From Hyaloperonospora brassicae (taxonomy: Eukaryota > Oomycota > Peronosporomycetes > Peronosporales > Peronosporaceae), in contig CANTFL010000226.1 of assembly GCA_947650285.1 (NCBI GenBank), forward strand, positions 186,001 to 250,000: DNA of 64,000 nt, read 5' to 3'. Position numbers and translations under genes: made by a program. Under the pieces are notes generated by a model. That model worked only from the letters and a program-made list of their open reading frames with translations, was not told the origin of the DNA and did not search any database. Below, in pieces: positions 26,020-37,500 of the stretch (its first letter is position 1; each line of letters opens with the position of its first letter).

Positions 26020-27110
26020 ACATGATTCTTCACGATAGTGCTTACCCCAAGCATTTGAATCATACCAGCCATATTGCAGTATTTATTATAATAAAAGGCC
26101 ATAGTGGACTTTTGATGATCATTCTGCGTATGCAAGTCTGGAATCTTAAGCGCTTCGATGATCTCTCTCTTGATTTAGCAACTTCTATTGATCACCCCAC
26201 CAATACTATTACAGCTCTCAGCTGTATGCGCTATGGATTCTATGGACATGAAGTCTGCGTTCCATGTTCGCTGCAATCCGATCCATGCGCCATCGCATAT
26301 GAAGTTTCTTGCAGCGAGCTTTAAACGATCGGACGATGCCAATAACCATATGTGTAGGGTAAGTGATTAATGTAGATTTCAGACGCGCATATATAAATCA
26401 TGAAATCGAGGACAAACCTGCATCGAAATGCTGGATGGTGGAAGTCAACTTAGGCAGGAAAACGACTACTGTGACATTGTTGAATTCTCGTCGGACTTTA
26501 TGACAGGGAAACGACATCGAGATGAAGTAGGACATTACGACCATGCATTTTTATACTTTTGATCGATGCAGCCATCACCAGCGATAATTCCAGTCATCCA
26601 GGCATTTATTTTGCAGCGCATACGATGCTACACTTTTTGATCTTTTACCCTCAAAGCACCTTGGTTTTTTAAGTATCCGGTTATCAAATGCTCCAGTATT
26701 TTAGAGGTTCTTGCGTTGCAGCGCAAAGTAACTGTTATCTGTGACTTTATGCTCTTCTTGCCGTTGTTTCGAACCGCGGACAAGATTTTGGTTGGCAAAG
26801 AAGTTATAATATAGTTCTGTCTAATCGAAGTTAGCACATCACTCGAAGAATATTGCTCAATTAATGATCGAATCCCAGATTTTTAGATGCTTGCACTTCC
26901 TCAGTATATAAGCCCCAGCTCTCGCCGGTGTACGCACGGCTTTTGATGTTGTTCTGCTTCTATAAACTCTGGAGTCAGTCGATGGGGAGGTTGAGATCGT
27001 GATCTTCGATATCGTGGCTCACTTGCAGCCGGTACGCTTTCTCCAGGACCTCGAGAATGAATTATAGCAGCTCCTTCTCGAAATCAGGATGCTTTACACG
27101 TCGGTTCTTA
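26020..27110 (-). pseudogene. Second decayed Tigger/pogo-type transposase (minus strand)
   Basis: Reading the minus strand downward from about 27105 gives RRVKHPDFEKELL (CENP-B-like helix-turn-helix region). This is followed by SLPTKILSAVRNNGKKS and a cysteine/RTSKILEHLI segment (26628-26837), which match the start of a DDE_1 core. Next come a NNVTVV.LPKLTSTIQ stretch and HFDAG with the third catalytic Asp (about 26430-26480). RSFKARCKKLHMRW..DRI (about 26290-26340) is the basic stretch that follows this motif in the family. Stops and frameshifts are throughout. It differs clearly in sequence from the copy at 12.55 kb, so it is a separate lineage or a much older insertion. The exact ends are not defined. 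Confidence 0.75.
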
Positions 27111-28297
27111 TATCACTTTGCGGCTAAAGTCCTTAAATATGCTCGTTTCCATGGCTATGAGCCGATGCGCCGTTGATATGCTATTGATGTACTGGAACTG
27201 AATGCTTAAATACGTCTGCAATTCGTAAAAGCGAAAATTTAAGCGTTCTTTGTAGTGGAGTAAGACTTTGTACTTCTGCTCTCGTGCGAGAGTTACCCGT
27301 TTCATTAAGCTCATTATTGCGCGGACTTGATGTCGACAAAATAAAACTTTTTCTAAGTGGACGTGTCGTACCAGTTGTGTAGTGGAGTAAATACAACCAT
27401 AAAATAGTAATTGTCCTTATTTTTTGCCCTACGACGTTAATGAATCATATCATTTGTATCAGTCGTCGTACCGCCATCAGTAATTTGTGCGTCATCAGCT
27501 CGCTTATTATGACATTCTCTACGTCTTTCTTTTGGTACACTCCCGAGGCCCTATGACGTTGCTTATCGGCTTCAGGTTCTGGCAACGCTTCGGCTAGAAC
27601 AATTGTCATAACATGTGTCACGTATTTCTTCTAAGCAGCATAAGTCTAGGGGTTGTGAGTCGTATTATGAGGGTATACGCTCAAATGAGCGAGTGGCATT
27701 TGCGTCTTATATCTTACACGTTTATAAAGGAAACGATTTCTACATTTATATACAGTTTGAAATGTTCAGCGATAGTGTGACTAATGCATAGAGGGTGTAT
27801 CTCATTGAGAGGGGTAAGTGTGTCGATATATAAGAATGAATCACACGACATTTCTTAAGATTTATTATCATCGCAAAGGATATGATATATTATTGGAGGC
27901 CTCTTAATTTAAAAAAAGCAACTTGTTGCATTAAAGTCATCGTGAGAATATCAATGAAGTTGTCAGGATATTCGAACAATATCGTTAATATTGCTTAAGG
28001 TGTGATCAAATTTTAGCCATATTGATGTTATTGTACCGGATACCATAAATCCATATAGGACGCCTTCGGGTTAAATAGTGTATTAGGCAAGTCGTCGTAT
28101 TTAAAAATAATATTTTGACAATGTCTTGTAATTCGTGTAAATGTGTGGGCGCTTATCGTGGAGATGACCTGACCACAACTATATTGTTAATTCAAGAGCA
28201 AATGCGCCGCAGCTTTGCCAACCTACCATAAAAGTTTTTAGGTAGCAAATTTTAAGCCTTTGTGAATCACCACAAAATTCCATGCATTAATGAACCA
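27111..28297. other. Gene-free AT-rich stretch
   Basis: Only short ORFs (27108-27314 and 27181-27396, both minus) with no motif. I see nothing else in it. Confidence 0.5.
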
Positions 28298-28475
28298 TTC
28301 GATAATCAGCCGAACAATTTTATGCGACTGCACAAGGCTATGTGGAGGACTATTGAGTACGTGCCGGTCTGAGTCGAAGACGTTTCGGTTCAATCAACGA
28401 GAATGATTGACAGCATAACTAATTGGTCGACAGAATCTGTACATCAATTTACATAAAAGTATGTTCTTCTCCTGA
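28298..28475 (+). repeat. Dispersed repeat family, copy A
   Basis: It shares about 175 bp in the same order with 32279-32460 (plus) and 34395-34570 (minus). Shared blocks include TTCGATA.TCAG.CGAACA, GACTGCACAA.GCTATGTGG, AATCAA.GAGAATG.TTG and CGACAGAATCTGTACA. No open frame is common to the copies, so it may be a non-coding part of a retroelement or a non-autonomous element. Confidence 0.7.
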
Positions 28476-29899
28476 GCTAATTATCGTCGTTGGGCAAGTT
28501 ACTTAACCTACATTGTACTGATGTCATAAATTTTGCGCCCGATCCACAATATTGGAAAACTGCGCGATGGCAATAATTTTCATATGTGGTATACGGTGCG
28601 TAAGAGACTTGCACGAATTGTTTTACTCGTATACATCATCCGTGTGAAGAACGATGTTATAAGTGATCGAAGAGCGCTTTTTCTAGTGGAAAAATGATGA
28701 TCGGAAATCACGTTAAGTGAATTTTAAATATTTGAGTTTGTATATAATAGGATTAAACTGAAACACTGTTAATGAAAATAATACTTGGCATTCGCTACAG
28801 GAGTAGTACAACATAAACAAGCTCAAGAAAATTTCTAAATTATGAAGTAAATATCATGTTTAGGATGGAAGATGGCATTTGTTTCTAGTATAATGTCGCT
28901 CTGGCTCAGAGGTATTTGCCAAGTTAGATTACGCTAACGAATAGATGGTAGAGACGCGACCAATCGTCTTGCTGCCATTACTTCTCACTAGCGAATATCA
29001 TGTTATATCTAGCGTTTAAAGAACAATCCAAACACATGTATGATGCAATTTACTGAATCTCTGTCTAGTCGTGGTAACGAGTATGGTGGCAGCGGAGGTC
29101 ATGGTGTAATGCGAATTTTTATGTAGCAAGAGCCAATAAGAAAAGGACCTTTCAATGTAAAGCACACCTATTGTTGAATAAAAAATCACAAGGAGGCTAG
29201 CTTATATAATAAAAAGCGAGAAAAACAGGAGGGATACACGGCGCAGGCACTGTATCGAAAATTAGCACTTTCTTGCAATGAGGGAGTAGATGATGCTTCT
29301 TGACTTGCTGACTCTGATGCTCGTTCTCATATTCAAACCTATTCCCGTGATCTGTCACTGCAAAATATGGCTTCACCGATTAATTTAATTATTATACTGG
29401 ATCGATTTATAATGCGGTAGGCATTAGCACTCGCGAGTCTCTGACCTTGTCAACAATACCTTTGTTACTTTCTCCATATCTCTGGGTTTTTTCGATCTAT
29501 TCCAAAACTAGCTATCAGTGGCAAAATTGGCATTTAATGGTGCTTGAGTCGACTTATGTAAGGGGTACGCGCCTTATGAGTTATAGACGAAGGCGAGATG
29601 CAAGCTATGAAGATTGAGAATATTTACGTTACTGAAACGACATGTGATTCGTCATAATACGCGATTTAAGGTGCCAATATGGCTGAACAAGTGTACAGGC
29701 TAGTTTAAGTCAGATTTTATTTGCCCGTGATCAGGAAGTAAAACAGTCGCCAAAAATATGATTATGGTGTATGATAACATGTAAGAAAATATTATTATTA
29801 TGGCGTCTGTCTTTTTAGCAAGATGCGTTAGAATTATTTCTCCACGAAACCCAGCAAATAAGAATAAACCATCATAGCCGGTAAGGGTGATACATTTGG
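28476..29899. other. Gene-free AT-rich stretch upstream of the Copia relic
   Basis: No readable gag or protease sequence was found, although this is where the 5' half of the Copia element should be. It may be decayed beyond recognition or unrelated. Confidence 0.4.
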
Positions 29900-31300
29900 T
29901 CGTTATTCGTCCGATTATTACAGTGAATACTGGTGGATACATCTCTACACTACTATTTTCGACGACTTCTCTCGCCATGCGACGGTCATGTTCATCAATA
30001 TGGAATCCGAAGTCTGATCGAATTTTCAACACGATAAAGCTTCTGTTATTTAGAAGACAGAATCCTGAATTATGAGCTCGGCTCGGGCAAAGGAGGCGAA
30101 TATGTGATTAGAGATCACAACCCATAATTGATGATACAGAAATTCAGCATGATCAAGTTGTACTGTACACCCCTTAAAATGGGTTAGCGGAGTGAATGAA
30201 ATGCTCACTCGTAACAATGGCACGGTGCATTGTGTATCACGATTATATTAATTAAACAAGGTTATATAAAGCCGTGGACATTGCCTGATACATCTTGAGC
30301 CGCATTATTAATGCTTATGATTCCAGGCCATCATTCGAGATGATGCCATAGTCGCTGCCGAATATAATCGAGCATCAAAAATCTGGATCGATTGGATATG
30401 CTTATATCGCAGAACCGAAGCGGCAAAATTGGAATGCTGAAGCAGTTTGGTACACGTTTCTTGAATATGAAGACAATGCCGATGGCGATATATTGCTTAA
30501 CATTGCAATCAGAAAGGTTGAAGTGAAGCAATAGTAACGTTTGTCAAATCATTGCACTTCTTCGATTCACTAAAAAGATGATTGTAGACGATAGAAACTT
30601 CGACGAGCGAGATTCTCATGAAGACAAGCTTGTGCGTTCAATAACCGTAAAGCAATGATCGCCCACCACCACTACGCCATCGGCGCCACCAAAATGCACG
30701 CTGGAGATCTCCACAAGTGAGCCTAGACTAATTGGGACTATATTCTTTATCAATACGGGATCGAGAGCGGCAAAAACTGACAAGGAGTGAACAATCTACG
30801 GCAAAATCTGAATGATGGGACAATCGAGTTACTAAATATGCTTGATAGCGTGATAATAGGTGAAAAAGGCTAGCAGATAGCAAAGTCTATGAATGGTGGA
30901 GTTTTATCGTTTAGATCGAACAACATATAAAATCTGGTCAAGCGCAAAACAATTCACCGCTGGATTGCCTATCGATGAAAATATGCGCATAAAAATGATT
31001 ATATATGCTCTGTGATTGGAGTAGAAGCTCGGATGGTTGAGAAATGGATTTCACAGAATCACCGTACTAGTTATTAAGACACATACTCACCAGTGGCGAG
31101 TCCAACTATATTCGAGCAGCACTCGCCATATTTTGCTTGCGCAAAAGTAATGAATATTCACCACTGCGGTGTGGAAATTGGTGCGATGTAGACACTGGTG
31201 CAATGTAGACATCGGCTCTTGATTTAAAAGCTGAAAAAACTTTTTATCTGGAAATCCCCGACGGATGTATAGACAAAGATGGGAGCGGCAATGATAATAG
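29900..31300 (+). pseudogene. Copia-type retrotransposon polyprotein relic (integrase to reverse transcriptase)
   Basis: Plus-strand remnants occur in the order of a Copia pol. An integrase core has FDDFSRHATVMFI (about 29950-29995) and GKGGEYVIRDHNP (about 30085-30125), followed by a decayed P.NGVSE.-like stretch. Next is an acidic linker (VDDRNFDERDSHEDK, about 30580-30630) typical of the region after integrase. The start of the reverse transcriptase has QNHRTSY.DTYSPVAS (about 31055-31100), NIHHCGVEIGAM (about 31150-31190, where Copia has a catalytic DV) and EIPDGCIDKDGSGND (about 31250-31295). There are stops and frame changes in every segment. The distal reverse transcriptase and RNase H are missing. 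An LTR lies 200 bp further on. Confidence 0.75.
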
Positions 31301-31506
31301 TTAAGTGTAAAGTAATGACTTGGCGTGCAAGCGCAATAGAATCTTTAATGGTCAAAACATATTTCGCGTGTTATAAAAGACACAATCGATAGGTAATACC
31401 GCGACATATATTTCACATCGTTCGATCCAGACCCTTGTGTATAAACTCGTTGCTTTAACGGAGACCAATGTAAAGTGTGAGGTACGTTGATGACCTACTT
31501 GTGGCC
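31301..31506. other. Junction between the Copia relic and LTR copy 2
   Basis: No RNase H motif can be read here. Either an internal deletion joined the reverse transcriptase to the 3' LTR, or the LTR inserted independently. Confidence 0.4.
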
Positions 31507-31978
31507 TATAACGGGGCACACTTCTTGCCAGATGACTCGAAAGATCTTGGTGTGACTGAACTTAAGGCTGCATGCTCCCGACGTCACTTACAAGTCTCGT
31601 AGCCAGGAAACGCAACCGGATCGAAGAGAACCCGAAAGCTTTGTCTGAGGCAAAGTAGAACTTTTATAATATGATTAAGTTTCTCAAATGATCATCTTTT
31701 GTCTTGAACTAGCAAGATTAAACGACAACCTCCTATATGGGTTTCTCGCTCACCACCCATTGCACGCGTCCAACAATGATTGGTGGTTAATTTGGCTGAT
31801 GTACCGTGGACATCAACCGTCTGGCGAAGCGACCCACCACAGAAATTTCACCCCCGGGGGTAACATTCCACCAACATTAACTCTTCTCAAGTGATGTTGA
31901 TTGAACATTATCTATTCAGATACTGTTCAAAATTGATATAAAAATACTAATTTTATGTAACGGGCTCACCCTGTTACA
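31507..31978 (+). mobile_element. LTR, copy 2 (TGTAAC-type family)
   Basis: About 472 bp long, starting TATAACGGGGCACAC (mutated TGTAAC) and ending TGTAACGGGCTCACCCTGTTACA. It aligns block by block with copy 1, including AACTTAAGGC, GAACCCGAAAGCT, CACCCATTGCACGCGTCC, CCCCCGGGGGTA and AGTGATGTTGATTGA. It is in the same orientation as the Copia relic just upstream, so it may be that element's 3' LTR. Confidence 0.8.
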
Positions 31979-32278
31979 TTGTGGATGCACCATAGGTTGC
32001 TACAGCTGTCCCTGAAGACACTTATATTATAATTAGTTTTGCAAAGAATACTCGATTTTAATCAAGGACGCTTCTAAGACGCATCCAATATCATAACGTT
32101 CAGGAGAAGGTGGTAAGCAAAGATGGGATGCTCAAGTTCGCCACTTCAAGTAAACAGATATCAATTTCCGGATCAATCGTTTCGCTTCTCAGTCCCTTCA
32201 AATTCTGACGAAACAAACTAGCACTAAGATGCTGTCGAAGAGAAAATGAGGTAAAGTCGAGTGGGTATTAAAAGCAAG
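31979..32278. other. Short stretch without features
   Basis: No gene, RNA or repeat recognised. Confidence 0.5.
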
Positions 32279-32460
32279 TTCGATACTCAGACGAACAGGT
32301 TGTATGTGAATGCACAAAGCTATGTGGGGGTCGTTGATTACGCAATTGTCTAAGTTTAAAACTGTTTGTTTTAATCAATGAGAATGGTTGGCAACAAAAA
32401 TGGTTGTTCGACAGAATCTGTACAGCAATGTATCGAAACGTACATGCCACTCCTAGACTC
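32279..32460 (+). repeat. Dispersed repeat family, copy B
   Basis: Same family as 28298-28475 and 34395-34570. It carries the shared blocks CAAAGCTATGTGGGGGTCG, AATCAATGAGAATGGTTGGC and CGACAGAATCTGTACAGCAA. It lies about 300 bp downstream of LTR copy 2. Confidence 0.7.
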
Positions 32461-32688
32461 TATATCTTTCTTGGACACCATTGATCAATAGGCAACATTG
32501 CAGTGAGGCAAGATCTTGGTAACTTCAGGTTGTACTTTATATTAAATATTGCTAAAATCCTTTTTTGACATAGATGTATTTTTTGTCTGTAGATGCCTAA
32601 TTTACCTAATAATTCATTTTGTGTAGAAAGATTACGTATAAATATTATTTAAGGTTTATCAGAGAAGACGGGGTTGTTGAAAAGGTAC

Positions 32689-32966
32689 GTATGTATGTAT
32701 GTATGTATGTATGTATGTATGTATGTATGTATGTATGTATGTATGTATGTATGTATGTATGTATGTATGTATGTATGTATGTATGTATGTATGTATGTAT
32801 GTATGATGTATGTATGTATGTATGTATGTATGTATGTATGTATGTATGTATGTATGTATGTATGTATGTATGTATGTATGTATGTATGTATGTATGTATG
32901 TATGTATGTATGTATGTATGTATGTATGTATGTATGTATGTATGTATGTATGTATGTATGTATGTT
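32689..32966. repeat. (ATGT)n microsatellite, about 278 bp
   Basis: Almost perfect tetranucleotide repeat with one single-base interruption near 32804 (GTATGATGTATG). Because four is not a multiple of three, the repeat cycles frames and opens long ORFs of repeating Cys-Met-Tyr-Val on the plus strand and Ile-His-Thr-Tyr on the minus strand. These are artefacts. Confidence 0.98.
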
Positions 32967-34394
32967 ATGGATGCATGTTTATTGGATATTTGTAATCGTG
33001 TGTGACTCAATTTCGTGAGAACACAAGGCAAGCATATATGAGGTGCAGCTGTCATCTGGTGAACTGATTACCAGAAGATTACCAGGTAGTGATATGGACG
33101 TTGGGACGACAATTTTTCTTGTACGATGAAAACAAATCGTAGATATAGGGCTTCGATGTAACATGGTTAGCATGAGAATTCAGAACCTCAATCAGTAAAC
33201 CATTAGGGTATTTGCCTTAAACTCAACAGCGGTACTAGCGCTGTCCCATTTGAATAGCAGTTACATGCGGCACAAAAAGTTTTAAAAAGAGGTTTAATTG
33301 AGTTGTGTCATACAAATAGTTTATCAGAAAGTGGCTGCTAATGATGGTTCATTAAATGTATTTGTTTTGAGTAACAAGCCTTGCCGTAATCTATCAATAT
33401 ATGTCGAAGCATAATTATACCAGTAATAAAGCTGCGATTACTTCTATCATTGCAAGTGTGGTAAAAGTGTGTTGACTTTTTAAAGGAATTGATATATGTT
33501 TAGGGAGTATACAATCAACAAGACGAATTTCGCACCATACTAAGGTCGCGACCTTTCAGATAAAGATATAAAATGTTATGTTTGTTGTATATGCGGCAAA
33601 AGAGCCTAAATCATACGTTAGATATATGTTCTACATTTGACTCGTGCGAATATAGTTACTTATTTGTCATGTCATTAAAACAGATATTCTTTGGATTCTC
33701 TGTTCCATATATATTAGTATAATGTTTATCCATTCCAAAGTACAAGATATATTTGTTCGTTGCTGCATACTAATGTATATACAGATCTTGGAAGTACGGA
33801 AATATTGACTTCGATCAATTTTTATGTGTCATCACGTATCATTATTGCATAATAATAATCACCCGGTTCACCTCCTTCATCCGTACATATATCAATCTTA
33901 CTATGAAGGATTTTATCTATAAGAAAGATTTATGCTAACGATCGACAAAAATTAAAATATTCAAGACGAAAAAGGGACATCTTTTTTGATTGCATGACAA
34001 GCACGCTATAGATGACGCGACAAGAATATTGCGAGGTGCCTAAATTGACACAAGTATGCATAGTTTGGTAAATTTTAAGAAGCTTTTCTTATTTCATTAA
34101 ACCTTAACTGCTTCATTTTTAACGATATAGCTCTTTAAACATCGCTCAACCGAATATAATGCGCAAATGTAACTCCGAATCGTGAAGTCGAAATAAATGG
34201 ACGTAATAAACAATCTTTTACGGTGTAACTCGAGCCTTTATTTCATATTTCGCACCCATATGCCTTCGGTAATACTAGCAGAGGATACGAAAGTCCTTTT
34301 CACCTATTCATTATGCCACAAGATTAGCTTCTAAGTTACCGGCTATTCCTTAACTACAATGTAGCTTTATGTGGTTATAAAGAAGATAGTTTGT
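32967..34394. other. Gene-free AT-rich stretch
   Basis: I see nothing in it beyond random short ORFs. Confidence 0.55.
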
Positions 34395-34570
34395 TAAGGA
34401 GTAACATGTTCGTTTCGATACCTTGCTGTACATATTCCGTCGATCATCCATTTTTGTTGCCAGCCATTCTCATTGATTAAAACTTACCGTCTTGAACTTA
34501 GACCATCGCGTACTCAATAGGCCCCCACATAACGTTGTGCAGTCGCATATAAATTGTTCAGCTAAGTACC
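34395..34570 (-). repeat. Dispersed repeat family, copy C (inverted)
   Basis: The reverse complement carries the shared words GACTGCACAACGTTATGTGG, CCTATTGAGTACGCGATGG and AATCAATGAGAATGGCTGGC found in copies A and B. Confidence 0.7.
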
Positions 34571-37500
34571 AGACATACCTTCGTTGACAACAATTGCGTC
34601 TTTCGACCTAATTAAATATTTGAAAGTATGACGGATGATTCATGTGCCATCATTCTATGAGAGAATCCATCTATTGTCCAGTTTTGTAAATAAACCCTTA
34701 TATAAGACATTTTGATGCTAAGTTTGTCGATAATATATGTAATTATCAAAGACCGAACAGTGCTATAACATATAGCATTTATCCCTGAAGTAATGAACAA
34801 TGTTTTGCACCAGAGAGTGATACATACATAATCTAAACTATATGATGTTTTCTGGTGGCTTGTAGAAAAGTATCTTCTGCTCAAATTAAGCAAAGCTTTC
34901 ATGTTATAAATCAATGGGATATGTCTTGATTGTAGTCCTCATATATTCTTCGAACGCATGTCTGCCAGAAACAATTCGATATACTCGTTATCTCCGCGTA
35001 CTAAGTACCCCCAATATAATTACTTTTACGAAAACTGTAATGGTGCGCCCACTCTTAACAGTGATGACGGGATATGACACGTACAGAAGACGGTGTGTGT
35101 AGTGCCGGTCCTTGCCATAGGAAAGATTAAGGCTCATAGTTAGACTTCTTTTAATCGAGAACAACGAATCGAAGCGTTTATAAGGTCAGTGAACAGCGAC
35201 CTTACAAATCTCCACACTCAGCTAAATACGGCTTCACGATTCTTTACATTGAACGAATAACGAAGTTACACGTCAATTATTTCGTATAGCAATGACTTTA
35301 CTAGTCAACATAGCTCACAGAGCTATTATTCCTGATTCAAGGAACTCTAAAAAATTGATAATTTACAGCACAAAATGCTAAACATTTATGTCGAAACAAG
35401 GTGTGCAAATTATTTGAAACTATTTAAGCTAGGAAGGCACGTGTCTTCGGCTAAGTATTATGGAAGCTCACATTTATATACTCCATTAAGCAGGTAATAA
35501 ACTTGTTTAATAAGTTGATAATAATATTATTATCTTTTTACAGGATTAAAACCCGAAACATATCGTACGTACCTAAAACGACACTGGTTTGAATGAGTGG
35601 TACACCACACCGTACACGAACCTGCACCGTGGGATACTACCTATCGTATGCTATCGCTATACTTTGGGCATGCGCATTAAAAACGTGTAGATGACAAGTA
35701 ATGTATGGAATGTGAAATCGGCATACTTTTGACACAAAATTGAACTAAATAATATGAGAGCAAGTTAAACCTGAAAAGGTCTTATTAGAAATGTACATAT
35801 AGACTGGCTTGATATAATGTGACTTCTCATGCATGCATGGATGTATGAAATCACTATGACAACTCGATTAATGGCACGCTTCCAACACTAATGGTGGTGT
35901 AAAATTATATGTCCTGGCCTTTGATAGGCAAATAAGTACTGCACCACCTACCATATATTAGAATATTGCTTATTTCACTGAGTCCGTCTGCATCCGCCTT
36001 CACGCCTACTCTGATTATGATAGTGATATTTAAGCGGTCGGGCTCTCAGACGACGCGGTAATTTTTTCTTTGACAAAGGTCGATCATGCATTCTTGTCGC
36101 CTTTTTTCTGCAAGATGCGTTGTATGTTCTGTATTACGCACAAACTCACTACGAAACCTTTAAGGCCCGCCCTTGTAGTCATCTACAGCCACCGAGTCAA
36201 GTTCACTTCTACAATCACCAGATGACTAAACCTACAACGTATACGATTCAGTGCGGTATTATAAAAAACGCTGGGCAAGCACAAAAAGATGTAGAAAAGA
36301 GCCACAGAATTTGTGACATATATTCATACAAAATGAAGGACGCACAACACTTATAAAAATGCGCTACCGAATACAAATGCCTGAAATTAGTCATATAAAC
36401 CGGATATTTTAATCACCATTTTCTTACAAAACGCATCAGTAAGATCATTTATCATCCTATTTATTCGACAATCGTTCGAAATTATAAAATATAAAGGTGG
36501 GTTGAAGCTTTCGTTGTAACTTACTATTGCTGTTCTTCATCCTTTGATTAGTCACGTTAATATCAACTGATAATAATATTCTACAGCTTAATATTGACAT
36601 TGTAGTACGTGTAGCTGTCTGTTTTGCGATTTCGTGTTGTGTAGATACGATGCGTCCGCGCCGTGTGCGAACAGCACGTACATCATGCTGGTCATGAAGC
36701 TCATGCCCGACTGGATCACCATGATACCGCGTGTAGAGGTCGTAAATTTTAACCATGTAAGATTGCGTGGATAATTGACGATCAGCTTGGCTGTAGCAGG
36801 TGACCACGACAATGCTTTCCGCACATTACGTGGTCTGCACGCCCTCAAAACACACAACACAAATAATTTATCGTAGATGTCTAAACATTTGAAAGGTGGT
36901 GGCGTTGTGCGTGGATGGTGGTAATATGTTTTGGAATGGATGTGGTTAATGTAGGTGCAATACATCCTGAAGTAAGAGTCATCATTCACCTATGCGAAGC
37001 TTCTCAGTCATCGTGGTAACGTCCGTCCACATCTAAAGCACAGCACAATAATTTGGGATATCCGATTTCGTATCGGACCACATCTAAGATGCCTGCGAGG
37101 ACATCAGGCACTGATGTTACTTTTTGAGTGTTAATAGCAAAAATTGTTTTGGCCTGTCCACAACAGTTTTGTAATCAGCAAAGCTGAACTTGGTCTTAAC
37201 TGTTACCATGGAAACCAAAAGACTCATTTATCACCCCTATACAATGATGAACGACTCTTCCGTCATTCTCCAATAAATATCGATGTTTGCATATGTGATA
37301 TCTCGCCTGTGCTTTGAATGCCAAGTTATGGGAAATCCATTTGATTGAATATTCAACACCATCGATTGTGAGGGAGAAGTTCGATATCTCCGGTATGAAA
37401 GTAGAGACGCCTAAGAAGATTGAAGACAGTGTAACCCCATTTTGCGTAGTCATACGTATAAAGTTTCTTCGTTTTGTCAAACCTCCCTGAGTAAACTAAT

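Noticed and set aside
32619..33055. Long ORFs of repeating Cys-Met-Tyr-Val (plus) and Ile-His-Thr-Tyr (minus)
   Set aside because: Pure by-product of the (ATGT)n microsatellite; no start context or unique sequence.
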